Shown here piece by piece: positions 21,516 through 32,299 of a DNA stretch of 64,000 nt (position 1 is the first letter of the stretch; every line of letters starts with the position of its first letter). Under the pieces are notes generated by a model. That model saw nothing but the letters and a program-made list of their open reading frames with translations, did not search any database and was not told where the DNA came from. Origin of the DNA: Batillaria attramentaria. Taxonomy: Eukaryota > Mollusca > Gastropoda > Batillariidae. The DNA is taken from contig JACVVK020000322.1 of the NCBI GenBank assembly GCA_018292915.2, forward strand, positions 627,501 to 691,500. Direction: 5' to 3'. Made by a program: the position numbers and the translations under genes.

Positions 21516-21531
21516 GTTCTTTGGAGGTTGT

Positions 21532-21757
21532 GCGGAGACGGGAGAACCGAATGGTAGAGCGTTGGACTCCCAATACTCATGTTGTGAGTTCGCATCCCAG
21601 ATGGGGCCAGATATTTGTGCTGGCCTGTTTCTCGTTGCTCCGTCTTTGATATTACCCTTACGTGGTGGAAAAGGACGTCAAACTCGTTAAGAGTTAAGAC
21701 GTTAAAAGTGTGGGGTGGGTGTATGGGAGTTTAACGTCCCAAACACCCACCCCACAC
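21532..21757 (+). mobile_element. SINE family A with inverted 3' tail
   Basis: Normal head (GAACCGAATGGTAGAGCG) and body to GGAAAAGGACGTCAAACTC, then a second copy of the tail in reverse orientation (TGGGGTGGGTGTATGGGAGT, TTAACGTC) and a short direct tail CCAAACACCCACCCCACAC. Perfect 14-bp duplications TCTTTGGAGGTTGT (21518-21531 and 21758-21771) enclose everything, so the rearrangement happened at or after one insertion. Confidence 0.95.
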
Positions 21758-21989
21758 TCTTTGGAGGTTGTCTGTTATTCAGTAGTTTCTGGTCGGGCGG
21801 TTGTTACGTCACGTCACGCTAAACACGCCACAGGAGCCGGCGGTTTCCTGACCAACAAAACATAACAGGAATTCTCTTTGCGTAAATGGCGCAAAGGTTA
21901 TTCTTTAAGCGTCGACTAGAAATGTCAGAGATCTATGTTTGCGACTGCTTGGTTTTGCGTGTCATTTGCTGTTGTATACATAGCAGCCA

Positions 21990-22152
21990 TCTCTCTGGCT
22001 TGGAGCCAGGTTTATAACCGGCTTTTCCCATGTTGTCCTGCCTTTTTATACATATTGAACCCTTAGGGAGTGTACAGTAAGCAGGGACTCTGTTTGGCTG
22101 CGAAATAGTCTTTGTTGCTTGCGCGGCGTTAAGCCCTGAATAACTAACTAAC
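21990..22152 (+). mobile_element. dispersed element G, 3' end, copy 1
   Basis: GCGAAATAGTCTTTGTTGCT, TGCGCGGCGTTAAGCCCTGA and (AACT)n form a conserved 3' terminus also found at 34364 and 39099. The upstream limit is uncertain. It looks like a retroposon end with a microsatellite tail. Confidence 0.7.
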
Positions 22153-22227
22153 TAGGTGGTGTAAACGGATATACGCCCCCTCCCAGTCAATTTTTGCTCC
22201 CTTCCCACACGTCCGACTGACTAAAAT

Positions 22228-22250
22228 CGTGTACTCTCTCTCTCTCTCTC

Positions 22251-22314
<64 letters not shown>
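22228..22314. repeat. (CT)n(CA)n microsatellite
   Basis: About 13 CT units, TTT, then about 29 CA units. Confidence 0.95.
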
Positions 22315-22316
<2 letters not shown>

Positions 22317-22446
22317 TATTTTTGATTATTAATTATTAGTAGTATTAATTTTTACTCAGCTGATAGTAGTCTTTAGCAAAGGCAGGTATGAAAACTGACC
22401 ATCTGACGTCAACTGCCTCTACCGTTGTAAAAAAACAGTTTCATTG

Positions 22447-22448
<2 letters not shown>

Positions 22449-22491
<43 letters not shown>
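22449..22491. repeat. (CT)n microsatellite
   Basis: About 21 CT units. Confidence 0.95.
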
Positions 22492-22494
<3 letters not shown>

Positions 22495-22787
22495 AGTGTT
22501 GATTTACAATAACTGCAGATCTACCATTGCAATACTGTCACAATGTATCTGTTCTACCCTTAGCATTATCACAAGCTGTATTTGTCCATACTCATTCATC
22601 GTTACGTTTCCGGCTGTATTGCAATAAACTTGTTTATACCAAAACCTCGTTTGTTGGAGACGTGTAATCACGAAAATACTCATTGTTCTTGTCTCAATGT
22701 GTTCAGTTTGGTTGAAGATGGTATTTTTGCACCCATATGCACTCCACCCCATCTGTCCCCGGCGTCGTCTTTGAGACTGGTCGGTGC

Positions 22788-23095
22788 GAGTAACCAGATG
22801 AGTGACTCTGAATGCTTTTGTGCTTTGATGTGACTATACTAAACCGTCTTTCAGGCCAGCTTAGACACATAAGTGGCGATAAACTACCAAACATACGCCG
22901 GAAAGAAAGAAATTCAAACAAGCATTGTTCCATCACCAGTAACCAGACGAATAAATTAATCTGAAAGCTTCGTACTCGGCATGCTTTGGCGTGATTATAA
23001 ACTGTCTTTCAGGCCAGCTTAGGCACATAAGTGGCGTTAAAATACCAAACATACGCCCGAAAGACATGAATTCAAACAAACACTGTTCCCTCAGC
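22788..23095. repeat. tandem duplication, period 158 bp
   Basis: GTCTTTCAGGCCAGCTTAG begins near 22846 and again near 23004. Flanking blocks AGTAACCAGA.GA, CACATAAGTGGCG, TACCAAACATACGCC and AATTCAAACAA.CA.TGTTCC are shared. Confidence 0.9.
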
Positions 23096-23099
23096 TTAA

Positions 23100-23585
23100 T
23101 ACAGGGGAAAATTCTCTAGTCTAACGGTTCATTAACAACCCCAAGCACGTACACGCAGAAATAAACCCTGCCTTTGTCTTCCTATACGCCAGTACAGTGC
23201 GTCAATGAAAAATGAGACTTCAGCCGAGCAAAATAATTAGTCGGCACACACCACCCTACACCGTCTGGCACTGTAGTGTAGACTCGCCTTTTATGACAAG
23301 GTGTATCATTTCAACAGGAAAACCGCTGGCAGTTCTGCTGCTGACACTAACTATAGCGAGGGCAACAATGGCCCGCATCCAGTGTCTAGCTGGGGTTAAT
23401 TACTGCGGCCTAGGTGCAGACAGCACGCTGCCCGGCGCAAGTTCTTGCTGAGGCAAAGAAAACGCCGCACTGTGAAGACCGAAGCGTTATGGACCGTTCC
23501 GAAAACCCATGTAGTAACTGTTGCTATGATCCACAAGCGATCGGGTGCCGGATTATATTTTCAATAAAGACCCCAGCCCTGCCCC
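23100..23585. other. intronic stretch, nothing recognised
   Basis: No repeats or gene signals recognised. Confidence 0.4.
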
Positions 23586-23755
23586 CTTCCCGGGATAACC
23601 GAATGGTAGAGCGTTGGAATCTCAATGCTCAGGTCGTGAGTTCTATTCCCGGCTGGGACCAAATAATTATTTGTGCTCTCGTTGCCCCCGTCTTTGATAT
23701 CACACTTACGTGGAAAAGGGCGTTAACTGAACTTCCAAACACCTACCCACCCTTC
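23586..23755 (+). mobile_element. SINE family A
   Basis: Near full-length, with a diverged 5' end (GGGATAACCGAATGGTAGAG) and a 3-bp-repeat insertion in the body (AAATAATTATTTG). CCCTTCCC at both ends may be the target duplication. Confidence 0.85.
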
Positions 23756-23764
23756 CCTTCCCCC

Positions 23765-23765
<1 letters not shown>

Positions 23766-23841
<76 letters not shown>

Positions 23842-23863
23842 CTACTACTACTACTACTACTAC
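23766..23863. repeat. (CA)n(CTA)n compound microsatellite
   Basis: About 37 CA units, then seven ACT units. Confidence 0.95.
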
Positions 23864-23899
23864 CAGACCGCAGACAACTGAATACAGTGACACTCTGGG

Positions 23900-24525
23900 C
23901 ATCATGCCTGGAAGAGTTTCTTCTGTTCGGTATCCAGTCAAGCCTGCTGACCTCTGCGTACAATATGACATAGCAATCAGCAGACGGTACGATCCGGAGA
24001 AATGGTGTATGGCCTACACGCACAACCCCAAGAACTAAGGGAAACACGCGATCTTATCTTAGAAGTCACCTTAATCCATGTTGCTTACTTTAAATGAGAT
24101 CTCGGATTTGTCCAAAAATCCCGGGTTCAGACTGAAAAAAAAGCGTGAAACAAAAGTTTATTATTGACTGTGCCAGGATGTTGTTTATGACACATGAATA
24201 ATCATGAGTGTATTGATGTAATATTGCGGCTGTGCAATCATGCACCGACATTAAAAAAAAACAAAACAAAAAAAAACAAGTGTACATCGACAGCATGTCA
24301 GTGACAAACAAACTACGAGCAGCCTAGCGCCAAGTCGACGAGTTTCACGTGCAGAACGATTTACCGGGTCGCGCGTCATCAAGAGGGGCAGTTAGCGTTG
24401 TTTTATGTCAGGCGTCATTACTAGATCATTATCACCTGAAGGTTACCGTGTCATTGAGGGCAGCACGACCGTTGTTGTGTGTATGAAGTATTGCAGAAAC
24501 TGAATATTTTACTGTTGACTTTTGT
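23900..24525. other. intronic stretch, nothing recognised
   Basis: No repeats or gene signals recognised beyond an A-rich run at 24252-24280. Confidence 0.4.
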
Positions 24526-24527
24526 CG

Positions 24528-24615
24528 AGAGACGGGAAAACCGATCTGGGAGAGTGCAGGATTTTCAAACCTCGGGTCATGAATTCGAACCCCGGCCGGC
24601 TTGGAGTCAAACTCT
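24528..24615 (+). mobile_element. tRNA-like SINE head, diverged family A
   Basis: GAGACGGGAAAACCGATCTG, CCTCGGGTCATGAATTCGAA and CCCCGGCCGG keep A-box and B-box positions; the body is not recognisable. Confidence 0.55.
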
Positions 24616-24761
24616 GTTGTGTTCTGGGGGTGACGGAAATGTTCTCTGCGAGAGAGAACAATAACAAGAACAAGAACCTTCATTTTACAAACGGTAGAAG
24701 TTGCAGGCATATTCATACCAATTTGAAAACTTGCCGTTGCTACACTACATGAGCTAATACT

Positions 24762-24765
<4 letters not shown>

Positions 24766-24802
<37 letters not shown>
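24766..24802. repeat. (GA)n microsatellite
   Basis: About 18 GA units. Confidence 0.95.
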
Positions 24803-24804
<2 letters not shown>

Positions 24805-25062
24805 AGGAGAAAAATCACAGTGATGTACAAGCGACATAACCGCGGACAGAAATTAACCCCGAACCAAGGGCAGCTAACCACCACCGACATACCATTCGGC
24901 ACCATTCATTTCCTAGCGGTCCACGGCGCGCGTGTGTTTGACACAGGCTATTTCTCATCACCCCGCGCCAATAAAAAGATGCCAGTGCCACAAACTACTC
25001 TTTTTTCCAGCAAGCAGCTCCAGTAGTACATCACTGCCACATGCATACAATACAGTGATTCC

Positions 25063-25255
25063 TCTCTCTCTCTCTCTCTCTCTTAGGGGAGCGGGGTGGC
25101 CGAATGGTAGAGCGCTGGACTCTCAATGCTCGGGTCGTGAGTTCGAATGCCGGCTGGGGCCAAATATTTGTGCTGGCTTTTTTCTCGTTGCCCCGTCTTT
25201 GGTATCACCCTTTTGTGGTGGAAAAGGACGTTAAACTCCCAAACACCCACCCCCT
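25063..25255 (+). mobile_element. (TC)n followed by full-length SINE family A
   Basis: A TC tract (25063-25083) runs straight into GGGGAGCGGGGTGGCCGAAT. The SINE is complete to CTCCCAAACACCCACCCC, and the right flank returns to CTCTCTATCTC, so the insertion lies within a CT microsatellite. Confidence 0.95.
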
Positions 25256-25265
25256 CTCTATCTCT

Positions 25266-25424
25266 TTGGGAAGTCCGGCCAGTGGTTAAACAGGCCGAAC
25301 TATGGACTGTGATCAGAAAGTCCCGGGTTTGAATCTCGAGCAGGGCGAAAATTTTCAAAAGGCTTTTTTTCCTGGTGCACCGAAGGTCTTTTAGGAAAAA
25401 CAACAACAACAACAACAACAAAAC
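25266..25424 (+). mobile_element. SINE family E (tRNA-headed, AAC tail)
   Basis: GGCCAGTGGTTAAACAGGCC and TCCCGGGTTTGAATCTCGAG resemble tRNA A and B boxes. The 3' end is (AAC)n at 25399-25422. The body between (AAAATTTTCAAAAGGC, CCTGGTGCACCGAAGG) differs from families A, B and D. This is the only copy in the window. Confidence 0.6.
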
Positions 25425-25465
25425 CCGCAAAGCTTCACAAGAAGGCACAAGAAGGCACCATGATC

Positions 25466-25468
<3 letters not shown>

Positions 25469-25510
<42 letters not shown>
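25469..25510. repeat. (CT)n microsatellite
   Basis: About 21 CT units. Confidence 0.95.
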
Positions 25511-25514
<4 letters not shown>

Positions 25515-26215
25515 TATTGATATCCGTAATAGCATACATGGAGTCATTGGAGATGAAGTGACTTGTCTTTACGCCAAAATTCCACCTTGGCTATCGAGCT
25601 TTTCAAATGTTTAGTGTTTCTGCTGCAAATGATATGAGCAGCCTAGCCCGGCATGACACTGGCTGATCTCATCGAGTCGCTACTGCTTTTGCCACCTTTC
25701 CCCTGATTTTCATCTTCAACCTTGTTTGTCTCTGCCACAAACAGTCAGCATACTGATTTATCTTCATGCCAAGTTTCGCCACACTGGTCTTCACCTGTAA
25801 TTGACCCTGTGTGGTTCTGCCATAAACAGATCATTCGTCTTTTTTTGCAAAGTCTCTGCCAAAGGATGTTGACCCTTAGCCCCAATGTACCCCGCCTACC
25901 ACTGACACGTACGAAAGACAATGATTCGTGTTTTTGCCAACCTGTAACCCCCACAGTAGGTCTTCACACGAAATTTGCATCTCTGTCGGAAACAGGCGCC
26001 TCGGTGATCTGTATTTTTCCCCAGCTTGAATTCTGATTGCCCTTTGAGGATTTCCACCACAGACCAAGTCCCGCCAATGGTCAACAAGCAACGATACACC
26101 ATTTTCTAGTTTTATTATCTGCCACAAGTAGACAATACAGAGATCTATCTTTTCGTACGCTTTGACCCAAAAGATCCTGAACTGTGATTTAATGTTAGAA
26201 AGGGTTCAAACGTGC
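25515..26215. other. intron, possible very old tandem structure
   Basis: Phrases such as TCTGCCACAAACAG, TCTGCCATAAACAG and TCTGCCACAAGTAG recur at irregular spacing between 25731 and 26130, suggesting an eroded repeat. No gene. Confidence 0.35.
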
Positions 26216-26216
26216 T

Positions 26217-26412
26217 GCCCCCCCCCCCCAAAAAAAAAAAAAAAAAAAAAAAATTATCTGAAGCTATGTTCGTTGAATATTGTTGGATATTGTGTGTGTA
26301 ATGAGTGTTCCCAAGGGCCGCTTTCTGCATGGATGATGCACAGAGGTGTCACATATCCTCCCTTCGCCCCTTCCCCCTCCTCATCTCCCCCCCCCCCACC
26401 CTCACACACACA

Positions 26413-26455
<43 letters not shown>
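26217..26455. repeat. C-run/A-run and (AC)n tracts
   Basis: C-run followed by a 23-base A-run (26220-26253); C-rich DNA, then about 25 AC units (26402-26455). Confidence 0.9.
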
Positions 26456-26456
<1 letters not shown>

Positions 26457-26561
26457 AGTCCTCCCCTGTCGCCAAAAGTATACGAGTATACGACGCGGGG
26501 AAAATTTGGCGCTTTTTTTTTCAATGGAAAGGAGGGGGGGGGGGAGGGGAGGAGGAGCAAA

Positions 26562-26636
26562 GCCGGGAATCGAACGCACAACTTTGAGCAGTGACAGTAC
26601 TAGTTCAATGTTCTGCCAACTCAGCTACCCAGGCTC
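26562..26636 (-). mobile_element. tRNA-like SINE head
   Basis: Minus strand reads GGAGCCTGGGTAGCTGAGTT, GGCAGAACATTGAACTAG and GTGCGTTCGATTCCCGGC, a 75-bp tRNA-like unit. The acceptor and anticodon arms do not pair well and there is no family-A body, so a SINE remnant is more likely than a tRNA gene. Confidence 0.6.
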
Positions 26637-26639
26637 CGC

Positions 26640-27190
26640 TACACCTGGCATGAATACCGTCCAACAGACGCCCCCCCCCCCCCCTGCAGTTCCAGCAGAA
26701 ATCATGTCTACCCTCCTTTGGTGAAAGGGCCTAAGCCTCATTGGTTTGATAGTCATTTAACCCCTTCTAGCGAAGTATACAACGAGGTATACGTGCTCTC
26801 TGGCACCAGCCCCTGGACCCTTGCCTGGGGGCGACTCTACTGCCGCGACCGCGCATCCCTCGCAGACTGCTTGAGTGTGAAGGGGGCAGGCACCTACACA
26901 TAGGACGGCAGGAAACAAAAGCTGGCCGAAATGGATGTTGCTGTCAGGAGCTACGCAAAGACGAGTTGCCGGCGGGCGCATTAGGCTCGGCCCCCGTGCT
27001 TCAATCACCATGTTAGGGCCATCGATTCAACGCGACCCAAAGGGCCTGAAATTGGTTTATTTGGGAAAGTGCCTTTTACCCTCCGCTGTGAGGCGGCGCG
27101 ATAGGGCGAGAGTGACAAAAAAGTGGACTGCACTGCCCTGAAAGGATGAATGAGTCGGTGGCCCCTGGATCGTGGAGACTGAACTGATGC
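26640..27190. other. intronic stretch, nothing recognised
   Basis: GC-rich, with a C-run (26671-26684). Short ORFs are unsupported. Confidence 0.4.
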
Positions 27191-27193
<3 letters not shown>

Positions 27194-27226
<33 letters not shown>

Positions 27227-27590
27227 TTCAATTGAGAGGCCACAGGCCCGTTCAAATGGACAAGTTTGCAAAAAATAAAAGTTATCGAAAAGAAAGTTGA
27301 AAATAGAAGAAAAATTCCAGAAATTGTTAACGCCAAAACGTCAAGTTAAGGTCAATAGCGATCATCGACTGAAATGTTTTGAGAGAGAGAGAGCCTCGGA
27401 GAGAGAAGTTCAGTTGAGAGGCCACAGGCTCGTTCAAACTGGCACGTTTACAATAATAAAAGTTATCGCAAGAAGAGTTGAAAATAGAAGACAGATTCCA
27501 GAAATCGAGTCGTTAACGCAAAAGCGTCAAGTTCAATAGCGATCATCGAAACTGATTCTTTGAGAGAGAGAGAGAGAGAGAGTTCTCCAA
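27194..27590. repeat. tandem duplication, period 182 bp, bounded by GA tracts
   Basis: Blocks TTGAGAGGCCACAGG, AAAAGTTATCG, GTTGAAAATAGAAGA, ATTCCAGAAAT and AATAGCGATCATCGA repeat in order at 27232 and 27414. A GA tract lies before, between and after (27194-27221, 27381-27395, 27559-27581), so the GA tract is part of the unit and probably mediated the duplication. Confidence 0.9.
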
Positions 27591-27599
27591 AACGAGTTC

Positions 27600-28840
27600 C
27601 ACATTCGCTTCTTTTGAAAATTATTGCACCCTACAACCCAGGCCGGCTGGAACTAATGCCTGACGACAATAGCTACATCAACCAGCCAGCTTCATTCATC
27701 ACGGTCGCTGGACAAAACACCCTTTCCCGCACAACCCTAATCAATTCGCACTCAGCAGGCGTCCAGCAATAATAAGAAATTCACGCTTCAAGATAAGAAA
27801 TCGATAGTCATCCTAAAGGTGAGTCGGAAGAGAAAATTAAGCGCGAAACAATCTGTCTAGGCAATTAAAAGCGACAGGAACACACGGCAGACAATGGCAA
27901 AAACCAGGACTCCCCGGGAATAATGAAGTTGAACGTCGGTCGGACACATCTGTATCTATTTACCTTATTCTAAACAAATCTTTGATACGGTGTCATATGA
28001 TGAAGCGGAATCTTGCCTTGTCAAGGACCACGAAAAATGGATGTTTTTACGCCCAAGTACGAAGAATGTTACGCCCTTTTTGCCCACGTCCACAACCAGA
28101 CAGCGGAAAGTAAAACACAAAGTTGAAAGCGGATCAAGGTCACAGTAAAGTACAAACAAGAGTGAAGTATAGGCAAGAGTTATCCGTCAGCCACAAACAG
28201 TCGTTGCTCGCCACCGTGGCCAGCTTTCTCGTATCTACCAAATATCAGCTATAAGCACGGAGAGAGAGAGAGAGAGAGAGAGGGGGGGGAGGGGGTGTTC
28301 ATTATCGCTCATAATTTAAAAACAGAAAGTAGTCAAAACCCGTGTGCCCAAACCAAAAGGCAGAACAAAATTAAAAAAAAATACTAGAACGAAGTAATAA
28401 GCTGATCGTCACAAACAGGCCTGCCTTAAACCTGGGCACCCTGTCGGACAGCCACATTCTAGCTATCAGGACATCAAATTAAACAAACTAAGACTCAACC
28501 ACCCAGCCCTTTCATGAGACCAACCTACGGGAGTGTACTAATCTAATCCGAAGCACGGACCCAGCACACACCGTGGGACTAGCAGCGGGTTCAAAGACAG
28601 ACAGGACGAGGGACAAGACTGAAGCCAGACATCAAGATCAGTACCATTGGGATTAGGGTCGGAGACGGTACGGCCGACTAAGTTACTTCCAGATAAACAC
28701 GGGGGGAGGGGGGAGGGGGAAAGGGAGGGGGGGGGGGTAAGAAGTGAGATCACTAAAATACTGGACAAGAGTTTCCGTACAGTACTGCACCGCCGCATAT
28801 TGTGCTCTCAGGGCTTTGACGGTCTGCAATCTCAACAAAA
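27600..28840. other. intron, GA tract at 28259-28282
   Basis: Otherwise unique-looking; a G-rich patch lies at 28699-28738. No gene. Confidence 0.4.
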
Positions 28841-28852
28841 AGCCACATTGTT

Positions 28853-28853
<1 letters not shown>

Positions 28854-28884
<31 letters not shown>
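28854..28884. repeat. (TTG)n microsatellite
   Basis: Ten TTG units. Confidence 0.95.
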
Positions 28885-28885
<1 letters not shown>

Positions 28886-28938
28886 TAAACTGCGACTCTT
28901 GCGACTGTGCACAATGCAGGCAACTCTGTCACAGTTGC

Positions 28939-29075
28939 TGCTTGGGTCGTGAGTTCGAATCCCGCCGGCTGGGGCCAAATATTTGTGCTGGCATTTTTTC
29001 TCGTTGCCCCGTCTTTGATATCACCCTTATGTGGGGGAAAAGGACGTTACACTCCCAAACACCCACCCACCCACC
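28939..29075 (+). mobile_element. SINE family A, 5'-truncated, with clean target duplication
   Basis: Begins within the tRNA-like part (TGCTTGGGTCGTGAGTTCGA), lacking the A box. Body and tail are intact. Perfect 13-bp duplications CTGTCACAGTTGC flank it (28926-28938 and 29076-29088), so the truncation happened during insertion. Confidence 0.95.
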
Positions 29076-29089
29076 CTGTCACAGTTGCA

Positions 29090-29675
29090 GAGTTTTCAGC
29101 ACTTCAGAGTCCTAAGTCCTGTCCCGACTGAGGACTGGGCTCAACAGACTAAACGCCCAAAGGTACAGTAAATTCAGAATCGGAGAGTCTGAGATGTGCA
29201 AATGAATGCAGAACCCGTACCGCTGAAGTTCAGACTCTATGGTAACCCGGGCGACCTTCTGAGGACGGCTGCATTCAGTTCGTGTGGGCGACTGGCATCT
29301 CCATCTAGTGAACGACGACGACGACGATGACTCGAAGAAGAAGAGTTCCAGGTGAGTGATTCTGATGTACGAATAAAGCACATTTTATGAAACGCTTTCC
29401 ACAGCGTTGGTGTATGCCTGACAAACTTGTTGAGACCTTAAAGGTTTGTAGCAAAACCGTTAAACGGATATTACAAGCCAAACCAAATTGCACTTGTCTT
29501 AATAGTGATCTAATCTGGATCATTGTAGTCATACAATTTGCTTCTCTCCAACCAAACAACCACCCAGCCAACCAACCAATAAACAAATACTTGATCTCAT
29601 GAAGACAATAGGAAACGGAAACACTACTCACTAAATTTACTAAACCTTATCCAGCGTTAGACCTCTTTGCATTCA
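29090..29675. other. intronic stretch, nothing recognised
   Basis: A short ACG run (29309-29321) is the only notable feature. Confidence 0.4.
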
Positions 29676-29679
29676 TACT

Positions 29680-29842
29680 TTAAACAATCGAACATCTACT
29701 TGCAAACATTTACGGATGAATGTCTGCACTTTGCTTTACGTTTACATGCACGTGCATCCAGCCTTTAAAAGAATCGAACACCTACGAGAAAGCGTTCACA
29801 GCTGAATGTCTGCACTTTGCTTCTAGGTTTACCTACACGTGC
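29680..29842. repeat. tandem duplication, period 86 bp
   Basis: GAATGTCTGCACTTTGCTT recurs at 29718 and 29804, with matching flanks AATCGAACA.CTAC and TTTAC.T.CACGTGCA. Confidence 0.85.
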
Positions 29843-29849
29843 AATCGAT

Positions 29850-30255
29850 CATAAACTAACAAAAAGGTACGGGCCCTCTGCCTCCCAAATCAATTTTCTA
29901 CAGCGAAAACTAATCACAAAACGGCACGTTCGACAAACGAGCAGCAAGTCCCAGCACAGTGTGAAGCACCCGCTTATCTCAAAGAGCACTTCTCACTTGT
30001 AAAGAACACCCGCAGGTGAATGACTGGAAAACTCATGTAGTCATCGGCATGCGGAATGCGTGAATGCTGTGCACTTTGAACTGTTCGATGTATCCAGTCA
30101 TAAGAGCACAGGCTTGTATATGGGTCAGCGGGTCAAAACGGGGAGAAAAGCGCGTGGGCAAGTGTACTAGTTCTATTTATAGCCTGAGACTTGTAGACAG
30201 CACGTTAAGAAAGGTAGATTAGACTTTCCAAACGCCCGATTTCTTCAATTATCAG
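29850..30255. other. intronic stretch, nothing recognised
   Basis: A weak third match to the 86-bp unit may exist near 30017-30080. No gene. Confidence 0.35.
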
Positions 30256-30258
30256 AGG

Positions 30259-30260
<2 letters not shown>

Positions 30261-30315
<55 letters not shown>

Positions 30316-30391
30316 CGCGTGGGGGGGGGGGGGGGGCGTTATTTCTTTTGCAAACAGAGTCAAAGCTTTGAAAGTGTCATCCCCCCCCCCC

Positions 30392-30452
<61 letters not shown>
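30261..30452. repeat. (GT)n-G16 ... C12-(CA)n inverted simple repeat
   Basis: GT tract 30261-30310, G-run 30321-30336, a 44-bp spacer, C-run 30381-30392 and AC tract 30400-30452. The halves are near-perfect reverse complements and could form a long hairpin. Confidence 0.95.
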
Positions 30453-30456
<4 letters not shown>

Positions 30457-30459
30457 TCA

Positions 30460-31160
30460 GCTTGCAACTTGTTGCTTTTAAACTCGCGATGACTACTTCT
30501 GTATCTCTGTAATTCATGTGCGTGTGTATCCTCCTCCAAAATGTTCCTGCTCAGTCGACCCCCACACGCTAGCACCGATAAACCCCGGCAAAAGTTTGTA
30601 ATCAACATTCTGCTTATCGTTATGTAGCCTCTCCCGCGTCTGTACCCCCCCCCCCCCCCCCCCCAGTTCTCCCTCCTCTGCAAGCTTACGATACCCTTGC
30701 CTCATTTACAAGCCATCTAACGGTCGCGTGTGATAGTTCGCGGAGAAACCAACCCCGGATAGTCACTATTATCACGTGCTTGCATCTCGACCCCCTCCGC
30801 GTTGTACGTCATATCCGGTAGAAGAACCCATCCACCAATGGGACCGAGCCACCGCAGATGCCGTCTTATCTGCCCCTGCCGCCAGTGCATTTGGTGGCGG
30901 GTTGTGTCCCCTCCTGTGGCTGAGATGACATGATAAGCACGACTTTGCCCGGTGGGGTTTCGCGATGGTGGTGCTGGATAGCGAAAAACAATTTTTGCTG
31001 ATGTGAAAGTACCGAAGCTCTGGCTTGATGGTGGTGATGTGTGTGTGCTAATGTGTAAAGTGCTGGGTTTCTCTGCAAGTTCTGTCTGTTGCGGACTGAG
31101 GTCTTCTTACTGAAAGGGAAACCGAGGACAATCAATCGAACATTCAATCAGTCAGCTGGT
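30460..31160. other. intronic stretch, C-run at 30647-30664
   Basis: Otherwise unremarkable; no gene. Confidence 0.4.
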
Positions 31161-31165
31161 AGATA

Positions 31166-31166
31166 G

Positions 31167-31234
<68 letters not shown>
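31166..31234. repeat. (AATC)n microsatellite
   Basis: About 17 units. The (GATT)n complement is a common LINE/SINE tail, so this may mark a minus-strand element end, but no body is recognised to its right. Confidence 0.9.
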
Positions 31235-31310
31235 GGTTATTTCTTCAGTGCAAGAAACCGTTTGAGATACTGGATTACAGTTTGTTTAATTTTTGAGGTC
31301 TTGGGTTTGT

Positions 31311-31402
31311 AATGATGATGATGATGATGAGGAGGAGGAGGAGGAGGAGGAGGGTGGACAACAATGACGACGACGTCGATAATGATGATGATGATGATGA
31401 TG

Positions 31403-31459
<57 letters not shown>
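31311..31459. repeat. (GAT)n(GAG)n ... (GAT)n(GT)n compound tract
   Basis: Trinucleotide tracts at 31311-31353 and 31383-31405 lead into about 27 GT units. Confidence 0.95.
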
Positions 31460-31460
<1 letters not shown>

Positions 31461-31464
31461 TGTA

Positions 31465-32195
31465 GGATGGAAGCCCCCGAAACAGGCCCATTCATCAATT
31501 CACCCATATCAATCCAGACTGTCGCTTTCCTAACTACACACCTCTTCCCAGCCCCAAAACTCCTGAGCTATCGGCGAACCCCAAGGTCATCAAGGCTCCT
31601 GGTTCCTCCCCCCACCCCCCTCCTCCCCTCTTAGGAAATGAAGACGAATGCTAGGGGACCATGGCCTGCCAACCTCCGGAAATCCCGAGTCCAACAGCCT
31701 GTGCTGTACGCTGACAACTTTCCTCTGCTGCCTCTTCACGGTTCGGACTTAGGTGACATTTCACGCTGACAGCGGGTCTATAGGGAATGAGCGCGGAGTT
31801 TGATACAGAGGACACATCCTTTCACAGGGTTATCGGGCGTTGCAGGGAGGGGAAGGGGGAAGGAGTCCATCGCGCATCTAAAGCTCCATTCAGACCTGAA
31901 GTGAGATGCTTAGCGGTGACAAAGGTTTTGGGATGTGCCTGTGTCTGTATGATGGAGGGGGGTTGGAGGATAGAGGGGAACCTGAGAACGTTTGTCATCT
32001 CGAGCTCCTTGCAGCTGCGATCGGACATGGAGTGTTGGTAGCCTCGGCTTTGGCTTTGCGTCCAGTCAGCTAGCATTCTAGATAAATACCCGAGGGTATC
32101 CGTTTCAAGTCCCTGTGTCCTGCTCTGGTTGGTCAACTGCTTTCAAAGCTCATCAGTGATGATGTTAGTTCGACCTCGAGCCTCGCCGGAGAGAA
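31465..32195. other. intronic stretch, nothing recognised
   Basis: No repeat family or coding evidence. Confidence 0.4.
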
Positions 32196-32199
32196 GTTA

Positions 32200-32245
32200 A
32201 AACAACAACAACAACAGCAAAACCCACAGCAGCAGCAGCAGCAGC

Positions 32246-32297
<52 letters not shown>
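32200..32297. repeat. (CAA)n/(CAG)n tract
   Basis: AAC units, six CAG units (32228-32245) and about 17 CAA units to 32296. Confidence 0.95.
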
Positions 32298-32299
32298 GA

